Part shown: piece by piece, positions 60,711 through 64,000 of the stretch | Layout of the letters: every line of letters starts with the position of its first letter | Position numbering within the stretch: the stretch's first letter is position 1 | DNA from: Gemmatimonadota bacterium | Lineage (GTDB): Bacteria; Gemmatimonadota; Gemmatimonadetes; Gemmatimonadales; GWC2-71-9 | Direction: 5' to 3' | Assembly (NCBI GenBank): GCA_003222195.1 | Contig: QHVB01000028.1 | Span: 1-64,000, forward strand | Length of the DNA: 64,000 nt | Notes under the pieces: model-generated | Told to the model about the DNA's origin: nothing | What the model saw: the letters and a program-made list of their open reading frames with translations, nothing else | Database searches by the model: none | Translations under genes and position numbers: made by a program

Positions 60711-63497
60711 TCACCGTGACGCCAGCGGCTTTCCGTCCGCGTCGAGGAACCGCACCTCCCCAAAATTCAGCTCGCGGATCCCGGCTTCAATCTTCGACCG
60801 ATCGCCCACGATCACCCAGACCAGATGGTCGGGGCGGATCGCGTCCTGCGCCGCGGTGGTCGCGTCAGGAATCGTGAGCGCGCGCACGCGCTGCGCGTAG
60901 GTCTCGTAGTAGTGATCGTCCAGGCCGTACGTCACGAGCTGCTCCAACGAACCCTGCACGGCGTCCATGGTCTCCCAATTGCCGGGCAGCGTCAGCGTGA
61001 GATTCGCCTGCGCCTTGGCCAGCTCGTCGGCCTCGACCGGTCGCGGGCCCAAAATGCCGCGCAGCTCGCGATCGACTTCGATCATCGATTCCTTCGTCTT
61101 GTCGGTCTGCACCGGCGCGTACGCAATGAACGGGCGTTGGCCGCGCGCATCCCAGACCAATGTGAACGCGCCGTACGACCAGTGTTTCGCTTCGCGCAGA
61201 TTCATGTTGACGCGCGACGTGAATTGCCCGCCCAAGAGCGACGTCATCGCCTCGATCGCGTACTCGTGCGGATTGGATTTCGGCGGCGCGAGATCGCCGG
61301 CGAAAATGATCGACTGCTCGGCCCCGGGGCGATCGAGAATGTAGACGAGGGGTCGCGGCTGATCCGCGACGGTGCTGACGTTCTTCTGCGGCACGTCACC
61401 GCCCTGCCAGCGATTGAACAGCCGCGCGAGTCGCGGCTGAATCTCGGCAAGCGAGATGTCCCCCACCACGACGAGCGTCGCGTGATTCGGCTTGAACCAC
61501 GTCCGGTGGAAGCGCACCAGATCGTCACGCGTCATGCGCGTCACCGACTCCGCGGTGCCGGAGCCGGTCAGCGGGTTGCCGTAGGCGTGGTTCGCGCCGT
61601 AGAGCAGCTGCGGGAAGACGCGCAATGCCATCTGCACCGGCTGCACTTTTTCGCGCTGGATGCGCGCGAGGCGCTGCCGCTGCTGCCGCTGGAAATCGGC
61701 CTGCGGGAAGAACGGATTGAGGATCACGTCGGCGAAGATGTCGAGCGCCGGATCGAGATTGTCCTTGAGCGTGGATAACGACACGCTGGAGACATCGAGC
61801 TGCGAGCCGGTGCTGAGTACGGCGCCCAGCTGCGACAGCGTATCGCTGATTTGCAGCGCCGTGCGCTTCGTGGTCCCCTCGTCCAGCATATCGAGTGTGA
61901 GACTCGCCGTCCCGGGCGCCGCAAACTGGTCGGCCGCGTACCCGGCGTCGATCAGGAGCGTCATGTTCACCTGCGGAATGGAGTGACGCTCGGAGAGCAC
62001 GATCTTGAGCCCGTTGGGGAGCGTCGCGCGGGCGATCGCCGGGAAGCGCGCCTCGGGTGGCGTGCCGGCGGCGGGAAGCTTCGACCGATCCGCGCCATTC
62101 GCCGCGACATCGTACGTCGGATAGGGGTGGACCTCGACGACGAAGTCCCCGTCGTTGAGCCAGCGAGCAGCGGCCGATCTCAAGTCGGCAGCGGTCGCGG
62201 TCGCAATGCGCTGGCGCGTCACCTGATAATGATCGGCGTTGCCGGCGTACACCTCGTTGATCGCCAGCACGTCCGACTTGCCGCCGAATCCGCCGATCCG
62301 CTCGATGCCCCGGATGAAGTTGGCTCGCGACTGCGTCTTGACGCGCCGCAGCTCACCGGGCGTCGGGCCGGTCCGGATGAACCTGCCCAGCTCCTCATCG
62401 ATCGCGCGTTCGACGCGGGCGAGATCGCCGCCCGGCTTGGCCGTGGCGCGGATCACGAGCTGCCCCCCGATCTCCCGCAGGTCCACGTACGCGACGACGT
62501 CGGTGGCGATCTGCTCGTCATAGACGAGCCGCTTGTATAACCGCGAGGTCTTCCCGGCCGCGAGCACGTCGGTCACGAGGTCGAGGTAGTCGCCGTCCGC
62601 CGATCCGAACTGCGGGATATTCCATTGTTTGTAGATCCGCGCCTGCGGCACGCGATCCTGCATGATCTCGCGGTGCGAGCCGGTGCGCTTCGCGATCCAG
62701 ACGTCCTGCTTCGCGATCGGCGGCGTCGCGGGAATGTCGCCGAAGTACTGCTCGACTTTCTGCCGCGCCGTTTCCGGCGTGATGTCGCCGGCCAGCACGA
62801 TGACCGCGTTGTTGGGGCCGTAATAGGTGCGGAACCACTGCTTCACGTCCTCGACCGATGCGGCGTTGAGGTCCTCCATCGACCCGATCACGGTCCACGA
62901 ATAGGGATGACCCGCCGGGTACGCGCCCTCCGCCATCAGGAGATTGACTTTCCCGTAGGGCTGATTCTCCCCCTGCCGTTTCTCGTTCTGCACGACGCCG
63001 CGCTGCTCGTTCACCTTCGCCGTATCGATCACCCCGAGCAGGTGGCCCATCCGGTCCGATTCCATCCACAGCGCGACGTCGAGCGCGCTGGTCGGGATGT
63101 TTTCGAAATAGTTGGTGCGGTCGTTGTTGGTCGTGCCGTTCTGGTCCGTCGCGCCGATGCGCTCGAACGGCTGGAAGTAGTCGTCGTTGAAGTGCTCGCT
63201 GCCGTTGAACATCAGATGCTCGAACAGATGCGCGAACCCCGTGCGGCCGGGCTTCTCATTCTTGGAACCCACGTGGTACCAGATGTTCACGGCGACGATG
63301 GGCGCCTTGTGGTCCTCGTGCACCAGCAACGTCAGGCCGTTTTTCAGAACGAACCGCTGGTACGGGATCGTAATTGGCGCCGGCGCTGCCGCTTTGACGC
63401 GAGTCCGCGGGGAGCGAACGGCCCCCCGACGCTGGGCGGCCACCGACGACGCCGCCGCGAACCCCAACAGCAGGGTCAGTAAGGCGATACGTCTCAT
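60711..63497 (-). CDS. Secreted M16-family zinc metalloprotease
   Basis: 928 residues. Signal peptide ends VAA-QR. The N-terminal half has the inverted zinc motif HLFEH (about residue 87, HxxEH) with downstream Glu; the C-terminal half is an inactive M16 repeat in which the motif position reads LDMLDEG. ATG 63497 is preceded by GAAGGAG. A TAATAT box on the minus strand (63546-63551) may be its -10. Members digest peptides taken into the periplasm. Confidence 0.93.
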   Translation of the reverse strand: MRRIALLTLLLGFAAASSVAAQRRGAVRSPRTRVKAAAPAPITIPYQRFVLKNGLTLLVHEDHKAPIVAVNIWYHVGSKNEKPGRTGFAHLFEHLMFNGSEHFNDDYFQPFERIGATDQNGTTNNDRTNYFENIPTSALDVALWMESDRMGHLLGVIDTAKVNEQRGVVQNEKRQGENQPYGKVNLLMAEGAYPAGHPYSWTVIGSMEDLNAASVEDVKQWFRTYYGPNNAVIVLAGDITPETARQKVEQYFGDIPATPPIAKQDVWIAKRTGSHREIMQDRVPQARIYKQWNIPQFGSADGDYLDLVTDVLAAGKTSRLYKRLVYDEQIATDVVAYVDLREIGGQLVIRATAKPGGDLARVERAIDEELGRFIRTGPTPGELRRVKTQSRANFIRGIERIGGFGGKSDVLAINEVYAGNADHYQVTRQRIATATAADLRSAAARWLNDGDFVVEVHPYPTYDVAANGADRSKLPAAGTPPEARFPAIARATLPNGLKIVLSERHSIPQVNMTLLIDAGYAADQFAAPGTASLTLDMLDEGTTKRTALQISDTLSQLGAVLSTGSQLDVSSVSLSTLKDNLDPALDIFADVILNPFFPQADFQRQQRQRLARIQREKVQPVQMALRVFPQLLYGANHAYGNPLTGSGTAESVTRMTRDDLVRFHRTWFKPNHATLVVVGDISLAEIQPRLARLFNRWQGGDVPQKNVSTVADQPRPLVYILDRPGAEQSIIFAGDLAPPKSNPHEYAIEAMTSLLGGQFTSRVNMNLREAKHWSYGAFTLVWDARGQRPFIAYAPVQTDKTKESMIEVDRELRGILGPRPVEADELAKAQANLTLTLPGNWETMDAVQGSLEQLVTYGLDDHYYETYAQRVRALTIPDATTAAQDAIRPDHLVWVIVGDRSKIEAGIRELNFGEVRFLDADGKPLASR

Positions 63498-63563
63498 TGA
63501 GGAAGCTCCTTCGTGTAGGCTGACGGCGGGCTGAACGGTGTGAAGATATTACATTTAAGCGAC
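63498..63563. promoter_or_regulatory. 66-bp divergent region between M16 peptidase and acyl-CoA dehydrogenase genes
   Basis: It must hold both promoters. TAATAT on the minus strand (63546-63551) and the AT-rich ATTACATTTAA on the plus strand are the only candidates I see. Confidence 0.4.
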
Positions 63564-64000
63564 ATGGCTACCCTCGCCGAGCCCAAACGCATAGTCAGCG
63601 CCGAGGAGGCGCGTGAGGTCGCCGAGGCGGCACGCGAAGAGCAATGGACGTCGCCGAGTTTCGTACGCGAGCTTTTCCTCGGCAACTTGCGGATGGATCT
63701 GATCCATCCCTACCCCGAGCAGGATCCTGACGAAGTCGCCCGCGCCAAACCGTTCCTCGACAAGCTGGAGCGCTTCCTCCGCGAGGACGTGGACTCCGAC
63801 CGCATCGATCGCGAAGGCGAAATTCCCGAAGCCGTCGTTCAGGGCCTGCGGGACCTCGGGGCATTCGGGATCAAGATTCCGCGCGAATACGGCGGGCTGG
63901 GCCTGTCGCAGCTCTCCTACATGAAGGCGATCGAGCTCGTCTCGTCCGTCGATGGCTCGCTGACGGCGCTGCTCTCCGCGCACCAATCGATCGGCGTTCC
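63564..64000 (+). CDS. Acyl-CoA dehydrogenase (partial, N-terminal)
   Basis: The first 145 codons of a gene cut off by the window end. RIDREGEIPEAVVQGLRDLGAFGIKIPREYGGLGLSQLSYMKAIELVS is the N-terminal helical domain of acyl-CoA dehydrogenases, which oxidise acyl-CoA at C2-C3 with FAD. An N-terminal extension of about 60 residues suggests a long-chain or AidB-like member. ATG 63564. Confidence 0.88.
   Translation, partial: MATLAEPKRIVSAEEAREVAEAAREEQWTSPSFVRELFLGNLRMDLIHPYPEQDPDEVARAKPFLDKLERFLREDVDSDRIDREGEIPEAVVQGLRDLGAFGIKIPREYGGLGLSQLSYMKAIELVSSVDGSLTALLSAHQSIGV

Overview
The window is high-GC, densely packed bacterial chromosome with a Gram-negative character: lipoproteins, an outer-membrane usher-like barrel, a Tat-dependent respiratory complex and periplasmic cytochromes. 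Genes overlap by ATGA/GTGA/TGATG junctions almost throughout. Alternative complex III, DUF4402-type subunits, VIT-VWA/ECF modules and many secreted hydrolases together suggest a Gemmatimonadota (or Acidobacteriota-like) soil lineage. This is an inference from gene content; there is no rRNA or marker tree here. I see no IS element, prophage, CRISPR array, tRNA or rRNA.

Layout. (1) 1-5175: end of a beta-barrel-like gene with a terminator, a rhodanese/metallo-beta-lactamase hydrolase, then a secreted VIT-VWA protein, an ECF sigma factor and its membrane anti-sigma factor. (2) 5172-13750: an XdhC-type fragment, a blue-copper lipoprotein and the six-gene alternative complex III operon actABCDEF (minus strand), a quinol:electron-acceptor oxidoreductase. 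(3) 13748-20114: a seven-gene, translationally coupled catabolic operon of unknown substrate (two amidohydrolases, DapA-like aldolase/lyase, FAD amine oxidase, DHOD-like barrel, MenC-like enolase-superfamily enzyme, small conserved protein). (4) 20169-34319: glycan/peptide uptake and breakdown: oligopeptide-type ABC transporter without its ATPases, heparinase II/III-like lyase with a carbohydrate-binding tail, GHMP sugar kinase, GSA-type aminotransferase, TrmJ, esterase, GH38 alpha-mannosidase, phosphoglucose isomerase. (5) 34368-36923: hybrid histidine kinase.

(6) 36907-42518, the most unusual region: a five-gene operon coding for three small DUF4402-like secreted subunits, a periplasmic chaperone-like protein and an 855-residue usher-like outer-membrane protein, i.e. 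a divergent chaperone-usher assembly system. It faces a divergently transcribed 90-residue secreted protein. The 355-bp region between them contains two sigma-54-like promoter elements (one per direction) and a pair of AT-rich dyads between them, suggesting joint control.

(7) 42519-46336: trypsin-like protease remnant, membrane-bound hydrolase, Arg-rich small protein, pseudokinase-kinase fusion, second blue-copper lipoprotein. (8) 46339-58912: ten minus-strand genes in a row (ABC exporter, phosphatase, MFS, Fe-type ABC importer, PIG-L deacetylase, amidohydrolase). (9) 58972-64000: zinc-ribbon/LURP-like membrane protein coupled to a rhomboid protease, M16 peptidase, and the start of an acyl-CoA dehydrogenase.

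A near-perfect 28-30 bp palindrome with core GCAGCATGCTGC occurs three times (13721, 33386, 60644), once inside the phosphoglucose isomerase reading frame.
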